Positions 52,085 to 60,965 of a stretch of DNA of 64,000 nucleotides are shown here, one piece after another. The DNA is from Solirubrobacter deserti. Lineage in GTDB: Bacteria; Actinomycetota; Thermoleophilia; Solirubrobacterales; Solirubrobacteraceae. A model generated the notes under the pieces. It saw only the letters and a list, made by a program, of their open reading frames with translations, was not told the DNA's origin and made no database searches. Within the stretch, counting starts at the first letter, position 1. The number at the start of each line of letters is the position of its first letter. The DNA is taken from positions 124,001 to 188,000 of the forward strand of contig NZ_JAPCID010000008.1 of assembly GCF_027587175.1 (NCBI RefSeq). Direction: 5' to 3'. A program made the position numbers and the translations under genes.

Positions 52085-55000
52085 TGCGACGGATCGCATG
52101 TCTGGCCGGCGCCTTGATGGCGTTCGGCGGCGGTACGGCCATGGCGGCCGACATCACCTACACGGGCGCCAGCGGGGCGTGGACGACCGCGGCCAACTGG
52201 GACCTCGGCCGCGTCCCGGCACCCGGCGACACGGTCCGCATCCCCACCGGCAAGCAGGTCACGCTCGACACCGCGGCGAGCGTCGCGCGGCTCGAGCTCG
52301 CCGGGGCGGTGCTGGGCACGGGCGACCTCACGGTGGGCTCGGGCACGTGGACGGGCGGCTTCATGGGCGGCTCCGGCACCACGCGCGTGACGGGCACGTT
52401 CACGCATTCCAAGAACGTCGCGCTCAACGACACCCGCGTGCTCGCGATCGAGGGCACGTTGGAGCTGGCCGAGGGCGGGACCTACATCAACCGCGGCACC
52501 AACGCCACGCCGCTGATCCGCAACACGGGCACGATCAAGCGCACAGCCACCACGGGTGTCGTCGAGCTGTTCGCGCCCGTGGAGAACGACGGCGTGATCG
52601 ACGGTGTCGAGCTCGAGGGCGGCGGCAGCGGCTCCACGGGCCAGTTCATAGGCGCGGACTTCCACGGCGGCACGCACGAGCTGGCCGACGGCGCGAAGCT
52701 GGTGAACACGACCATCAGCGGCGGCGCCGTCGACGTGACCGGCACCGTGACGGCGACCGGCGCGCAGACCGGCGGCACGCTCGGCGGTTCCGGCACGTTC
52801 CACATCACCGGGCCGTTCGCGTGGTCGGGCGGCGTGATGGGCGGTGCGGGCACCACGCGCGTCACCGGCACGGTCACCCACACCAAGAACGCGGCGCTGC
52901 ACGACACGCGCGTGCTGGCGATCGAGGGCACGCTGGAGCTGGCGGGCGCGAACCAGTACATCAACCGCGGCACCAGCGCCACGCCGCTGATCCGCAACAC
53001 GGGGACGATCAAGCGCACGGCCGCGACGGGTGTCGTCCAGCTGTTCCCGGCCGTCGAGAACGACGGCGTGATCCGCGACGTCGAGCTCGAAGGCGGCGGG
53101 TCCGGCTCTACGGGCGAGTTCGCCGGCGCGACGCTGCACAGCGGGACGTTCGAGCTCGAGACCGGCGCGAAGCTGACCGCGGTGACGCTCAACGGCGCGA
53201 CCGTCAACACCGCCGGGACCGTGACGGGCAGCGGCCCGACGACGCTGTCGGGCGGCACGCTCGGCGGCACGGGCACGTTCGTGTTCGGCGGTGCGTTCAC
53301 GTGGTCGGGCGGGCAGATGACCGGCGCGGGCACGACCCGGGTGACGGGCGCGTTGACGCACACCGCCGCCAACACGGCGCTCTCGGCCGGGCGCGTGCTG
53401 GCCGTCGAGGGAACCCTCGACAGCACGCGCGCCATCAACGGCACGGGCGGGGCGGCGATCCGCGTCACCGGGACCTACAAGGGCACGGGCACGACGACGG
53501 CCGCGGTCGACAACGACGGGCTCGTGCAGGGCGTCGAGCTCGGCGGCGGCGGCACGGGCGTCTCGACCGGCGTGTTCTCGGGCGCGGCGCTCAAGGCCGG
53601 GACGTTCGAGCTCGACGCCGAGCTGGCCGGCAACACGGTCGTGTCCGGCGCCACGGTCAACGGCGCGGTCGAGCTCGTCGCGGCCCGGCTCACGGGCGGC
53701 ACGGTCGGCGCGGCCGCCGACGTGACGGGCACGCTGGAGTGGACGGGCGGCAAGATGGCCGGGCCGGGCACGACGCGCGTCACGCAGGGCGCCACGCTGA
53801 TCCTCAACGGCATCTCCTCGCTGGCGACGGGCCGCGTGCTCGAGAACCGTGGGCTGATCGACGTGCGCGGCAGCGCTTCGCTGTTCGACGATTTCGACCA
53901 GCCGGCCGAGCGCGTGGACAACCACGGCACGATCCGCAAGACCGCCGGCACGAGCTCGACGCTTGGCGCGCCGCTGCGCAACGCGGGCACGGTCGACGGC
54001 GCCGTCGGCGAGCTGGTGCTCGAGGACGGCACGAGCGAGCCGGACACGGGCACGTTCACCGGCGCCCGCGTGGTGCTCGGCGGGGCGCGTACGCTGGCCG
54101 GCGCGGCCACGCTGCCGGGCACGGTCGAGCTCACCGCCGACCTGACGGTGCGCGCCGGCGACACGCTCGCGATCGATGGCACGCTGCTGCATCGTGCGGG
54201 CCGGCTGCGCGGCGACGTGCTGGTGAACGGGCGCGTGCGCGTGGACGGCGGGCGCCAGTCCGGGCCGGGCACCACGACCATCGCCGCGGCGGGCCAGCTC
54301 GTCGTCACGCCGTTGCGGACGTTCGGCTGCGGTTCGGGCTCCATGGACGCCGGCCGCGTGCTGGTCAACCACGGCTTGGTGCGGCTCGAGAAGGGCGGCC
54401 AGCTCGGCGTGGCCGACGGCGTGCGCATCACCAACGGCGGGCGCATCGAGCTCGACACGCCCAACGACACCTCGTGCGGCAGCGCCGCCGGCATCCACGG
54501 CGACGCGGTGCTGCTCAACACGGGCACGATCGCGAAGACCGGCGGCACCAGCGGGTCCTACCTGCGCGTCGTGGTCGACAACGACGGCACGATCAACGGG
54601 CCGCTCGAGCTCGAGAGCGCCGAAGGCGTGACCCACACCGGCACGTTCAAGGACGTCGTGCTGGGTGACGGCGTGCTGGTCGTGGACGCGGGCACGGCGT
54701 TGACGGGTGTCACCGAGGTCGCGGGCGGCGAGCTGCGCGTGCTGGCGCCCGTGACGCTCGCGGGCCTGCGCCAGACGGGCGGGACCATCGCCGGCGGCGG
54801 CGCGCTGACCGTGACCGGGACGCTGACCTGGTCCGACGGCGACCAGGAGGGTCCGGGCGCGACCGTGCTCGCCGCGGGCGCGACGGGCGTCGTGTCCGAC
54901 AACGTCGGGCTCGACGAGGACCGCGAGCTGCGCAACGCCGGCACGCTGACGCTCGACGACGCGACGCTCTTCCTGGCGTCGGGCGCCTCGATCCGCAACG

Positions 55001-55938
55001 CGGGCGTGCTCGCGCTCGACGGTGCCGCGGAGCTCCAGGACTCGGCGTTCCGCTACGGCTTCGGCGAGGCGGGCCTGGTGCACAACACCGGCACGCTGCG
55101 CAAGACGGGGACGGGCGTGGCCCTCGCGCGGGCGTCGATCGACAACGACGGCGTGATCGAGGTCCTCGACGGCCGGCTCGAGCTGCCGGAGCTGCTGAAC
55201 TGGAGCGGCCCGCTGATGGGCGGCGCCGGCACGCTCGCGGGCGGCCGGTACGTGGTCGGCAACGGCGCGGCGCTCCTGCTCCCGGGCGCGCTGAAGACGA
55301 ACGCGGCGCGCGTCGCCCTTGGGGCCGGCTCGCAGGTCCTGCACTACGCGTTCACCGGTCCGCAGCCCGTGCTCACCGACGGGTTGGGCGGGCTGCTGCG
55401 CAACGCCGCAGGCGGCGTGCTGGAGCTGACCGGCGGGCGCTCGCTGACGGTCGCGGGCACGTTCGTCAACCAGGGCGTCCTCGCTCTGGGTGCGGGCTCG
55501 ACGCTGAGCGCCGGCGGCTATGTGCAGGCCGCGGGCGCGGTGCTGCGGCCCACGCTCACCCCCGCCTCGGCGGGACGTGTCGCGGTGACGGGTACGGCAC
55601 AGCTCGGCGGGCGGCTCGACGTCGTCGCGCCCGCCGCGGTCGGCGGCGACGTGGCCGTCGTGAGCGGCGCGGTCGCCGGAACGTTCGGCGCGGTGACGGG
55701 CGAGTACGTGCCGACCTACGCCGCGGGCGGCGTGACCGTGCGCCGTCCCGGCGGCGAGGCGCCCGCGGCGGCGCTTGCGGAGAGTCCGGCGGCGGCGACG
55801 TTCGCTCCGGCCGCTCCCGCGCTCGCCCCCGCCCCTGCGAGCGCGAAGGCGCCCGCGGCCAAGGCGGTCGCGCGCAAGCCGGCCAAGCCGGTCAAGAAGG
55901 CGAAGAAGAAGACCAAGAAAAAGAAGAAGCGCCGCTGA
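52081..55938 (+). CDS. Repetitive beta-helix surface protein
   Basis: A 1285-residue exported protein. After a signal peptide (1-22) nearly the whole chain is Gly/Thr/Asn-rich short beta-strands with NTGT, NDG and GAGTTRVTG turns, as in parallel beta-helix adhesins. Three repeats of about 158-160 residues begin near residues 99, 257 and 417; copies one and two are very similar. There are few cysteines. The end changes to Ala/Pro and then a Lys-rich tail (KPVKKAKKKTKKKKKRR) that could bind wall polyanions. The ATG at 52081 overlaps the RHS stop, so the two proteins are made together. It might display, carry or protect against the RHS protein. A strong hairpin follows. Confidence 0.8.
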   Translation: MMRRIACLAGALMAFGGGTAMAADITYTGASGAWTTAANWDLGRVPAPGDTVRIPTGKQVTLDTAASVARLELAGAVLGTGDLTVGSGTWTGGFMGGSGTTRVTGTFTHSKNVALNDTRVLAIEGTLELAEGGTYINRGTNATPLIRNTGTIKRTATTGVVELFAPVENDGVIDGVELEGGGSGSTGQFIGADFHGGTHELADGAKLVNTTISGGAVDVTGTVTATGAQTGGTLGGSGTFHITGPFAWSGGVMGGAGTTRVTGTVTHTKNAALHDTRVLAIEGTLELAGANQYINRGTSATPLIRNTGTIKRTAATGVVQLFPAVENDGVIRDVELEGGGSGSTGEFAGATLHSGTFELETGAKLTAVTLNGATVNTAGTVTGSGPTTLSGGTLGGTGTFVFGGAFTWSGGQMTGAGTTRVTGALTHTAANTALSAGRVLAVEGTLDSTRAINGTGGAAIRVTGTYKGTGTTTAAVDNDGLVQGVELGGGGTGVSTGVFSGAALKAGTFELDAELAGNTVVSGATVNGAVELVAARLTGGTVGAAADVTGTLEWTGGKMAGPGTTRVTQGATLILNGISSLATGRVLENRGLIDVRGSASLFDDFDQPAERVDNHGTIRKTAGTSSTLGAPLRNAGTVDGAVGELVLEDGTSEPDTGTFTGARVVLGGARTLAGAATLPGTVELTADLTVRAGDTLAIDGTLLHRAGRLRGDVLVNGRVRVDGGRQSGPGTTTIAAAGQLVVTPLRTFGCGSGSMDAGRVLVNHGLVRLEKGGQLGVADGVRITNGGRIELDTPNDTSCGSAAGIHGDAVLLNTGTIAKTGGTSGSYLRVVVDNDGTINGPLELESAEGVTHTGTFKDVVLGDGVLVVDAGTALTGVTEVAGGELRVLAPVTLAGLRQTGGTIAGGGALTVTGTLTWSDGDQEGPGATVLAAGATGVVSDNVGLDEDRELRNAGTLTLDDATLFLASGASIRNAGVLALDGAAELQDSAFRYGFGEAGLVHNTGTLRKTGTGVALARASIDNDGVIEVLDGRLELPELLNWSGPLMGGAGTLAGGRYVVGNGAALLLPGALKTNAARVALGAGSQVLHYAFTGPQPVLTDGLGGLLRNAAGGVLELTGGRSLTVAGTFVNQGVLALGAGSTLSAGGYVQAAGAVLRPTLTPASAGRVAVTGTAQLGGRLDVVAPAAVGGDVAVVSGAVAGTFGAVTGEYVPTYAAGGVTVRRPGGEAPAAALAESPAAATFAPAAPALAPAPASAKAPAAKAVARKPAKPVKKAKKKTKKKKKRR
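52375..53124 (+). repeat. Two close copies of a 276-bp coding repeat
   Basis: Bases 52375-52650 and 52849-53124 encode nearly the same 92 residues (for example DTRVLAIEGTLELA and PLIRNTGTIKRTA in both). The period is 474 bases. A third, weaker copy begins near 53329. They look like a recent internal duplication. Confidence 0.85.
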
Positions 55939-55944
55939 GCGAGC

Positions 55945-55978
55945 GACGTCCCGTTGCTGACCTCAGCAGCGGGACGTC
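55945..55978 (+). terminator. 16-bp hairpin after the beta-helix gene
   Basis: The arm 55945-55960 (GACGTCCCGTTGCTGA) pairs with 55963-55978 with a two-base loop and only one T-G wobble. It lies six bases past the stop of the surface-protein gene and is the likely end of the RHS operon. Confidence 0.75.
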
Positions 55979-56007
55979 CCCCTCCGATGGCCAGGAGCCG
56001 CTTGCTT

Positions 56008-56049
56008 ATGGTCAACGTGTCTGTTTAGGGTCCGTTTCATGGTCAAGGT
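56008..56049 (+). promoter_or_regulatory. Direct repeat ATGGTCAA(C/G)GT, 31 bases apart
   Basis: ATGGTCAACGT at 56008-56018 and ATGGTCAAGGT at 56039-56049 differ at one base. Their 31-base offset is about three DNA turns. They lie just upstream of the gene at 56067, next to TTGCTT (56002-56007), which may be a -35 box. A regulator could bind both copies. Confidence 0.4.
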
Positions 56050-56066
56050 CCCTATCTGCGGTCGTC

Positions 56067-56687
56067 ATGCGCCTTGACCCTTGGCACGTGATCGTGCCGC
56101 TGCTGGTCATCGTGGTGGCGGCGCTCGGGCTCGCCCTGAGCACCAGTGCGGCCGCCTCCTGCGCGAGCGCACAGGAGCGCGTCGATCACGGCCAGCTCGA
56201 GGAGGCGCAGAAGGAGCTCAAGGCGATCCTCGCCGACGAGCCCGGCAGCACGTGCGCTAAGAGCAAATCGGCCGAGGTCCAGACCAAGCTGGCCGACAAG
56301 CAATGCGCGGCGGCCAAGACGGCGCTCAAGGGTGAGCTCCTCAACCAGGCGCTCAAGGGCTACCAGCAGGTCTTGGCAAGTGACCCGGCCAAGGAGTGCG
56401 CGCAGCAGGGTGTCAGCGACGTCGCCGAGAAGCTCTGCGAACGGGCCACGACGCTCACGAGCCGGAAGGCCACAGCCGCGGTGGCCGACATCTACAAGGT
56501 CGTCTACGCCATCGAGCCGCTGCCGTCCTTCGACAAGTGTCCGAAGCTCGCCGAGCAGCCACCGGGGCCGCCTGAAGGCCCGCAGTTCATCGTTATCCAG
56601 GGGGCCAACGGGAGGAACGGTGAAAACGGCCGCAACGGCCGAAACGGCACGACGAGGATCGTCGTCGTCAAACGGAAGAAGGGCTGA
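56067..56687 (+). CDS. Membrane-anchored helical protein with Gly-Asn-Arg tail
   Basis: A 206-residue protein. One N-terminal membrane helix (about 8-28) is followed by helical repeats with regularly spaced cysteines (CASAQERV, CAKSKSAEV, CAAAKTALKG, CAQQGVSDV, CERATTL), a layout like disulfide-stapled TPR units outside the membrane. A Pro-rich linker leads to GANGRNGENGRNGRNGTT, a short collagen-like run, and a basic end (VVVKRKKG). No family is recognised. The next gene starts three bases downstream, so the two are one operon and probably form a complex. Confidence 0.65.
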   Translation: MRLDPWHVIVPLLVIVVAALGLALSTSAAASCASAQERVDHGQLEEAQKELKAILADEPGSTCAKSKSAEVQTKLADKQCAAAKTALKGELLNQALKGYQQVLASDPAKECAQQGVSDVAEKLCERATTLTSRKATAAVADIYKVVYAIEPLPSFDKCPKLAEQPPGPPEGPQFIVIQGANGRNGENGRNGRNGTTRIVVVKRKKG

Positions 56688-56690
56688 GCC

Positions 56691-58673
56691 GTGGACGAGA
56701 ACGTCTGGTCGTCGCTCGCAGGCGCCGCCCGCGATGTCGTCGCCGCGATCGAGGCGTGGTTCAGAGACCTCGGCGCGATCGAGTTCGTGCTGCTGGTCGC
56801 CATCGCGTGGGCGATCTACTGGATCTGGTCGACGCTGCGTGCGATCACTCGGCTCGGGCCCGTCGAGGTCGCCGAGCTTGAGTTCGGCGGGAAAAACGAC
56901 TCCAAGCCCGACGTCAAGGCCCTCACGACCCTCTTGCGCGAGCGGCTCGCCAAGGGCGGGTTGCTGCCGCCGTCCGACGTACCCGCCGGCTCGCCGCAGA
57001 CCGACCTGATCGCCGCGGTCGAGGGCAGCGGCCGCCCCAACGCGGACTGGATCGCGAACCTGCTCAAGCTCCTGCCGCACCCGCCGCGCTCGACGGCGTA
57101 CAAACTGAGCGGCACGCTCATCAAAGGCAATGTGCAATGGCACCTGCGGTACTGGATGCAGCCGACGAGTAGGGGCCGGTCCGTCATGAGAACCGTCTCT
57201 GGCTCCGGCGAGGACGAGGTCATCAAGGCCGCGGCCGCGGAGATCTTCCTGGAGTTGACGAAGAGCGCCGTGCACGTCTTCCCGCAATGGGCACGCTGGT
57301 CGAAGCCACCCGCGTTCCGTTGCTATGTCGATGGGCTCGGCCAGCAAGGGGCCAACGCACGCGCGGCCTTCGAGGCGGCGTCGGAGGAGCAGTTCGAGAA
57401 CCTGTTGCCGCGGCTGGCGCTCGCGAACCTGGAAGAAATATGCGCAGGAGAGCTCGCGAAGACTGCCGCTCCACCGCAAGCCGCGACCGCGCAGGCGAAG
57501 GCAGTGCGCTTGTACCTCGACATCGGCGTCGCCGGTTCCGACGTGATCTCGGCTCGCTACCGCGCCGGCATCAGCGCCTCAAGTCTTGCCACCGTGTGCC
57601 AGGAGCTCTCGCGAGACAACGCGACGCTCACGAAGGTGTGCAAGACCGTCGGCCTCGAGACCGGCACGGAACAGCCGATGGCGCCCACGAAGGTCACGGA
57701 CGCGTTACACACGTTGGCCGCCAACGAGGTCACCGCCGCGTGGCAGCTCACCGGGCGGTTCCACATCCTGTTCGCCCAGGGTCGCCTCCGTCATCGTTAC
57801 GAACCGACCGGCGTACGCCGCCGCAGGCTGCGCCGGTCGATCGCGATTGCGCGCCACACACTGCGAGCCCGAGCACGGCGCTTCGACACGTCCAAACCGG
57901 CGGACCTGGAGATGCGCTGGAGGAGGGCGAGCGTGCGCTGGCTGCACCTCGGGCTGCTGCGCGCAAGCGCTGGCTGGAACGCCCACTACAACGCGGGCTG
58001 CTTCTACGCCCTGGTCCATGCCCGCGCCCATGGCAACTCGCCCGCCGATCCGCAGCGATCCAGCCTCCGGCGGCTGCGACGGAGGGCGTACGCGGAACTC
58101 AACCTGGCGATCGATCAATCGGGCGGCGCGCTGCCCGAGGAGTGGCTGAGCGAGGGTGATCGCGACCTGCAGTCGCTGCGTGACGTCGCCGAACACGAAT
58201 GGGACCTGATCCTCATGCGCGAGACCGGGACGCCGGCTGCGGGAGGTTCCTTTCCTGAACCGGCGTGGGGCAATCCTCACCGTCGTCGGATTGCGTGGTA
58301 CGGCCTCGCCGTGGCGCTCGTCGCGGCAGCGGTGGCCGTGCTCGTCGACCTGAGGATCGATGATCGGCGCGTCCTTGCGGCCGCGGGCGCGATGCTCGTC
58401 GTGCTCGCGCTCGCAACCCGGCTCATCCCGCGCTTGGGACCACTGTTCGTGCTCGTCGTCGTGATCGCGGGTGCACTGGGGCTCCTGCTGGTCGATCCCT
58501 CCGAGGACATCCGTCGCGCCGTCGGTCCCGCACTCGGGTTCGGGGCGGCGATCACGCTCGCCCTGCTCATGGCGCGGCGTGCCGGAACTCAAGCGGATCG
58601 CGCGGATAAGCTGTCGATTGCCCTGTGGCAAAAGAAGCAGGAGGCTGCGAACGCAGCGGCTGCGGCCAGCTAG
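56691..58673 (+). CDS. Large membrane protein with helical-repeat middle, unknown function
   Basis: A 660-residue protein from a GTG start. An N-terminal membrane helix (about 27-48) leads to a large cytoplasmic region. It contains VEVAELEFGGKND, then helical, TPR-like units such as FENLLPRLALANLEEICAG and WNAHYNAGCFYALVHA. The last 120 residues hold four membrane helices (about 535-630) and a polar end. It has no enzyme motif that I can see. It is coupled in position to the Cys-rich anchored protein upstream. TPR-type regions usually bind partner proteins, so a membrane scaffold is plausible, but this is inference. The region lies between the RHS operon and a lipoprotein gene. Confidence 0.65.
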   Translation: MDENVWSSLAGAARDVVAAIEAWFRDLGAIEFVLLVAIAWAIYWIWSTLRAITRLGPVEVAELEFGGKNDSKPDVKALTTLLRERLAKGGLLPPSDVPAGSPQTDLIAAVEGSGRPNADWIANLLKLLPHPPRSTAYKLSGTLIKGNVQWHLRYWMQPTSRGRSVMRTVSGSGEDEVIKAAAAEIFLELTKSAVHVFPQWARWSKPPAFRCYVDGLGQQGANARAAFEAASEEQFENLLPRLALANLEEICAGELAKTAAPPQAATAQAKAVRLYLDIGVAGSDVISARYRAGISASSLATVCQELSRDNATLTKVCKTVGLETGTEQPMAPTKVTDALHTLAANEVTAAWQLTGRFHILFAQGRLRHRYEPTGVRRRRLRRSIAIARHTLRARARRFDTSKPADLEMRWRRASVRWLHLGLLRASAGWNAHYNAGCFYALVHARAHGNSPADPQRSSLRRLRRRAYAELNLAIDQSGGALPEEWLSEGDRDLQSLRDVAEHEWDLILMRETGTPAAGGSFPEPAWGNPHRRRIAWYGLAVALVAAAVAVLVDLRIDDRRVLAAAGAMLVVLALATRLIPRLGPLFVLVVVIAGALGLLLVDPSEDIRRAVGPALGFGAAITLALLMARRAGTQADRADKLSIALWQKKQEAANAAAAAS

Positions 58674-58720
58674 CGCGGATTTATCGACTACAAGCGTCGT
58701 TGGCCGCTAGCCTGGGATGG

Positions 58721-59737
58721 ATGCATCGTCCGGTCCTCGCGCTGCTCGCCGCGCTCGCCTGTCTGACTCTGGCCGCCTGCGGAGGCGGCGGTGGGGAGAG
58801 CGAGGCCCCGTCCGACCCGATCGAGCAGGTGCCGGAGGACACGCCGGGCCTGCGCGAGGCGGTCAAGGAGGCGCGCAAGCCGGACGCGACGTCGTTCCCG
58901 CCCGTGGAGGGCAAGACGCTGCAGCAGATCGCCGACCTGGTGCGCTCCGGCCCGCAGGCCGCGCTCGCGACGTCGGTGCTCACGACGGGCGAGAACCGCT
59001 TCACGTTCGGCGTCATCGGCCAGGACGGCAAGCCGATCTACGGGCCGACGGCGATCTACGTCGCGCCGACGCCGGAACAGCCCGCGCAGGGTCCGTTCGC
59101 CGCGCCGGCGGACATCCTGCTCACGCAGGACCGCTACAAGAGCAAGCAGGCGGCGACGGACACGGACCCGTTCGCCGCGGTCTACGCCGCGCAGGTGGAG
59201 TTCGACAAGGCCGGCCAGTGGGCGGTGCTGGTTGCCACCCGTCGTGACGGCCAGCTCGTCGGCGCGCCGACCCAGGTGAAGGTCGTCACCAAGGCCCAGG
59301 ACAAGGTCCCGGACGTGGGGGAGAAGGCGCCAAGGGTCGCCACCGACACGCTGGAGACGGTCAAGGGCGACGAGACCCTGCTGGACACGCGCGACCCGGT
59401 GAGCGACATGCACACCGACTTCGCGACCGTCGTGGGCAAGAAGCCCGTCGCGCTGCTGTTCGCGACGCCGCAGCTGTGCCAGTCCCGCGTGTGCGGGCCG
59501 GTGGCCGACATCGCCCTGCAGATGCGCGCCAAGTACGGCAAGCAGGTGGAGTTCATCCACCAGGAGGTCTTCGTCGACAACAATCAGCAGAAGGGCCTGC
59601 GCCCGCCGCTGCAGGCGTTCAACCTGCCGACGGAGCCCTGGTTGTTCGTGATCGACAAGCAGGGCAAGGTCACCGCGCGGCTGGAGGGCTCGTTCGGCGT
59701 GGACGCGTTCGAGGCCGCGGTCAGAACCGCCCTGTAG
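58721..59737 (+). CDS. Lipoprotein with C-terminal thioredoxin-like domain
   Basis: A 338-residue lipoprotein. The lipobox LTLAAC puts the lipid on Cys20, followed by a GGGGGES tether. Residues 50-190 form a beta-rich domain (GENRFTFGVIGQDGKPIYG, GQWAVLVATRRDGQL) that may be Ig-like. The C-terminal thioredoxin-like fold has VALLFATPQLCQSRVCGPVA with cysteines 253 and 258 in a CxxxxC spacing, rather than CxxC, and the cis-Pro region PTEPWLFVIDKQGKV. It may be a surface redox or SCO-like copper-binding protein. The ATG at 58721 fits the signal peptide; longer frames have no signal. Its end overlaps the convergent parvulin gene by 17 bases. Confidence 0.82.
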   Translation: MHRPVLALLAALACLTLAACGGGGGESEAPSDPIEQVPEDTPGLREAVKEARKPDATSFPPVEGKTLQQIADLVRSGPQAALATSVLTTGENRFTFGVIGQDGKPIYGPTAIYVAPTPEQPAQGPFAAPADILLTQDRYKSKQAATDTDPFAAVYAAQVEFDKAGQWAVLVATRRDGQLVGAPTQVKVVTKAQDKVPDVGEKAPRVATDTLETVKGDETLLDTRDPVSDMHTDFATVVGKKPVALLFATPQLCQSRVCGPVADIALQMRAKYGKQVEFIHQEVFVDNNQQKGLRPPLQAFNLPTEPWLFVIDKQGKVTARLEGSFGVDAFEAAVRTAL

Positions 59738-60815
59738 CGCGCGGCGGGGTCGGCGTCGGCGCGGCGGCCGGGCCGTTGCGGCAGTCGCTCGTCGTGAAGC
59801 CCTCCGCGCACTCGGTCTTCGCCTTCCAACGCGCCGTGAAGTCGTGCACGAAGGCGTCGAGCGCGTCCATCTGGGCCTGGGCGGTGAGCATCTGCTCGAT
59901 CGTTTCCTTGACTTCCGCGAAGCGCTGCCGGCGGGCCGGCTCGACCCTGGTGACGGTGAAGACGTAGTAGCCGTACTGCGTGCGGACCGGGCCGACCAGC
60001 TGGCCCTTGGCGGCGCGGAAGACGGCCTTGTCGAGCGTGCGGTCCAGCGTGTCTTCGGCCTGCGCGGGGAGCCTGCCGGCCTTACGCCGGGTTTCGCCGT
60101 CGATCGAGTAGCGCCTCGTCACGGCCTTCCAGGAGGCGCCGCCCTCGAGCGCGGCACGGGCCCGCGCGGCCTCGTCCCTGCGCTTGGTCAGCACGATCCG
60201 CAGGTCGCGCAGCTCGGGCACCGCGAACTGCGATCGGTTCTCGGTGTAGTACAGCTTGATCTCCGCCTGTGAGACCTGCGCCTGCCCCGCGGTCGCGTGG
60301 TCGCGGAGCTTGTTCGAGAGCAGGTCGAGCTTGACGCGCTGAAGGATGTCCTCGAGCCGCTGACCGGACGTCTTGATGAACTTCTGAAAGTCGGCCTCCG
60401 TGGGGAAGCTCTGCCGCTTCTGTTCCTCGAAGTCCCGGGCGACTTCAGCGTCGGTGACGACGATGTTCCGGGCGGCGGCCTCGCCGCTGATCCACCTGAA
60501 GCTGATCAGCAGCTGCATGACCTGGTCGCGCAGCTGCGCATACTCCTCCTCGCACTCCCGCCGCAGGCGCGTGTCCGCGACCTTGCGCGACGTCGCCTTG
60601 CGCTTGGTGGCGATGCAGTCGCGGTAGCCGTTCGCCACGTCGGGCACCGCGGTCGGGTTCCCGGTCGACCGGGCGGCGATCGTCATCCACCGGTCGAACT
60701 CCTGCCGCTCGATGGCCTGGCCGTCGACCGTCGCCACCGGGTCGGTCGGCGCGCCGCTCTGAGCGAAGACGCCGGTCCCGGCGACGGCGAGGATGGTCAG
60801 TGCGGACTTGATCAT
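59721..60815 (-). CDS. Secreted peptidyl-prolyl isomerase (parvulin/SurA-like)
   Basis: A 364-residue exported folding helper. A hydrophobic N-terminus (1-19) acts as signal or anchor. A SurA-like helical region (about 25-190) precedes a parvulin rotamase domain (about 200-290) with RDLRIVLTKRRDEAARARAA and, later, RTQYGYYVFTVTRVEPARRQ. The C-terminal helix and a TDC..RNG.AAAPTPTPP tail follow. Such proteins catalyse proline isomerisation in exported proteins. The rotamase motif lacks the classic HILV start and shows RIVLTK, so activity is not certain. The ATG at 60815 is used. The convergent lipoprotein thioredoxin-like gene is a natural functional partner in extracytoplasmic folding. Confidence 0.85.
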   Translation of the reverse strand: MIKSALTILAVAGTGVFAQSGAPTDPVATVDGQAIERQEFDRWMTIAARSTGNPTAVPDVANGYRDCIATKRKATSRKVADTRLRRECEEEYAQLRDQVMQLLISFRWISGEAAARNIVVTDAEVARDFEEQKRQSFPTEADFQKFIKTSGQRLEDILQRVKLDLLSNKLRDHATAGQAQVSQAEIKLYYTENRSQFAVPELRDLRIVLTKRRDEAARARAALEGGASWKAVTRRYSIDGETRRKAGRLPAQAEDTLDRTLDKAVFRAAKGQLVGPVRTQYGYYVFTVTRVEPARRQRFAEVKETIEQMLTAQAQMDALDAFVHDFTARWKAKTECAEGFTTSDCRNGPAAAPTPTPPRATGRF

Positions 60816-60965
60816 TGGGCAGGCGGGTCGAGGTCAGGGCGTCGAGCGTCGCGACAGTGTGGCGTGCACGAGCCGCGCGAGCACCCCGGGTCGACACAAT
60901 GCGTACTCGTATCTCGCGCGCGTCTGGCAGTCTTCGGAGCGGGTCGGCCCATCGAGAGGAGTCAC

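Noticed and set aside
52072-55344. A 1090-codon minus-strand frame opposite the beta-helix gene
   Set aside because: Mirror of a repetitive, GC-rich gene; the repeats in it are explained by the plus-strand duplication.
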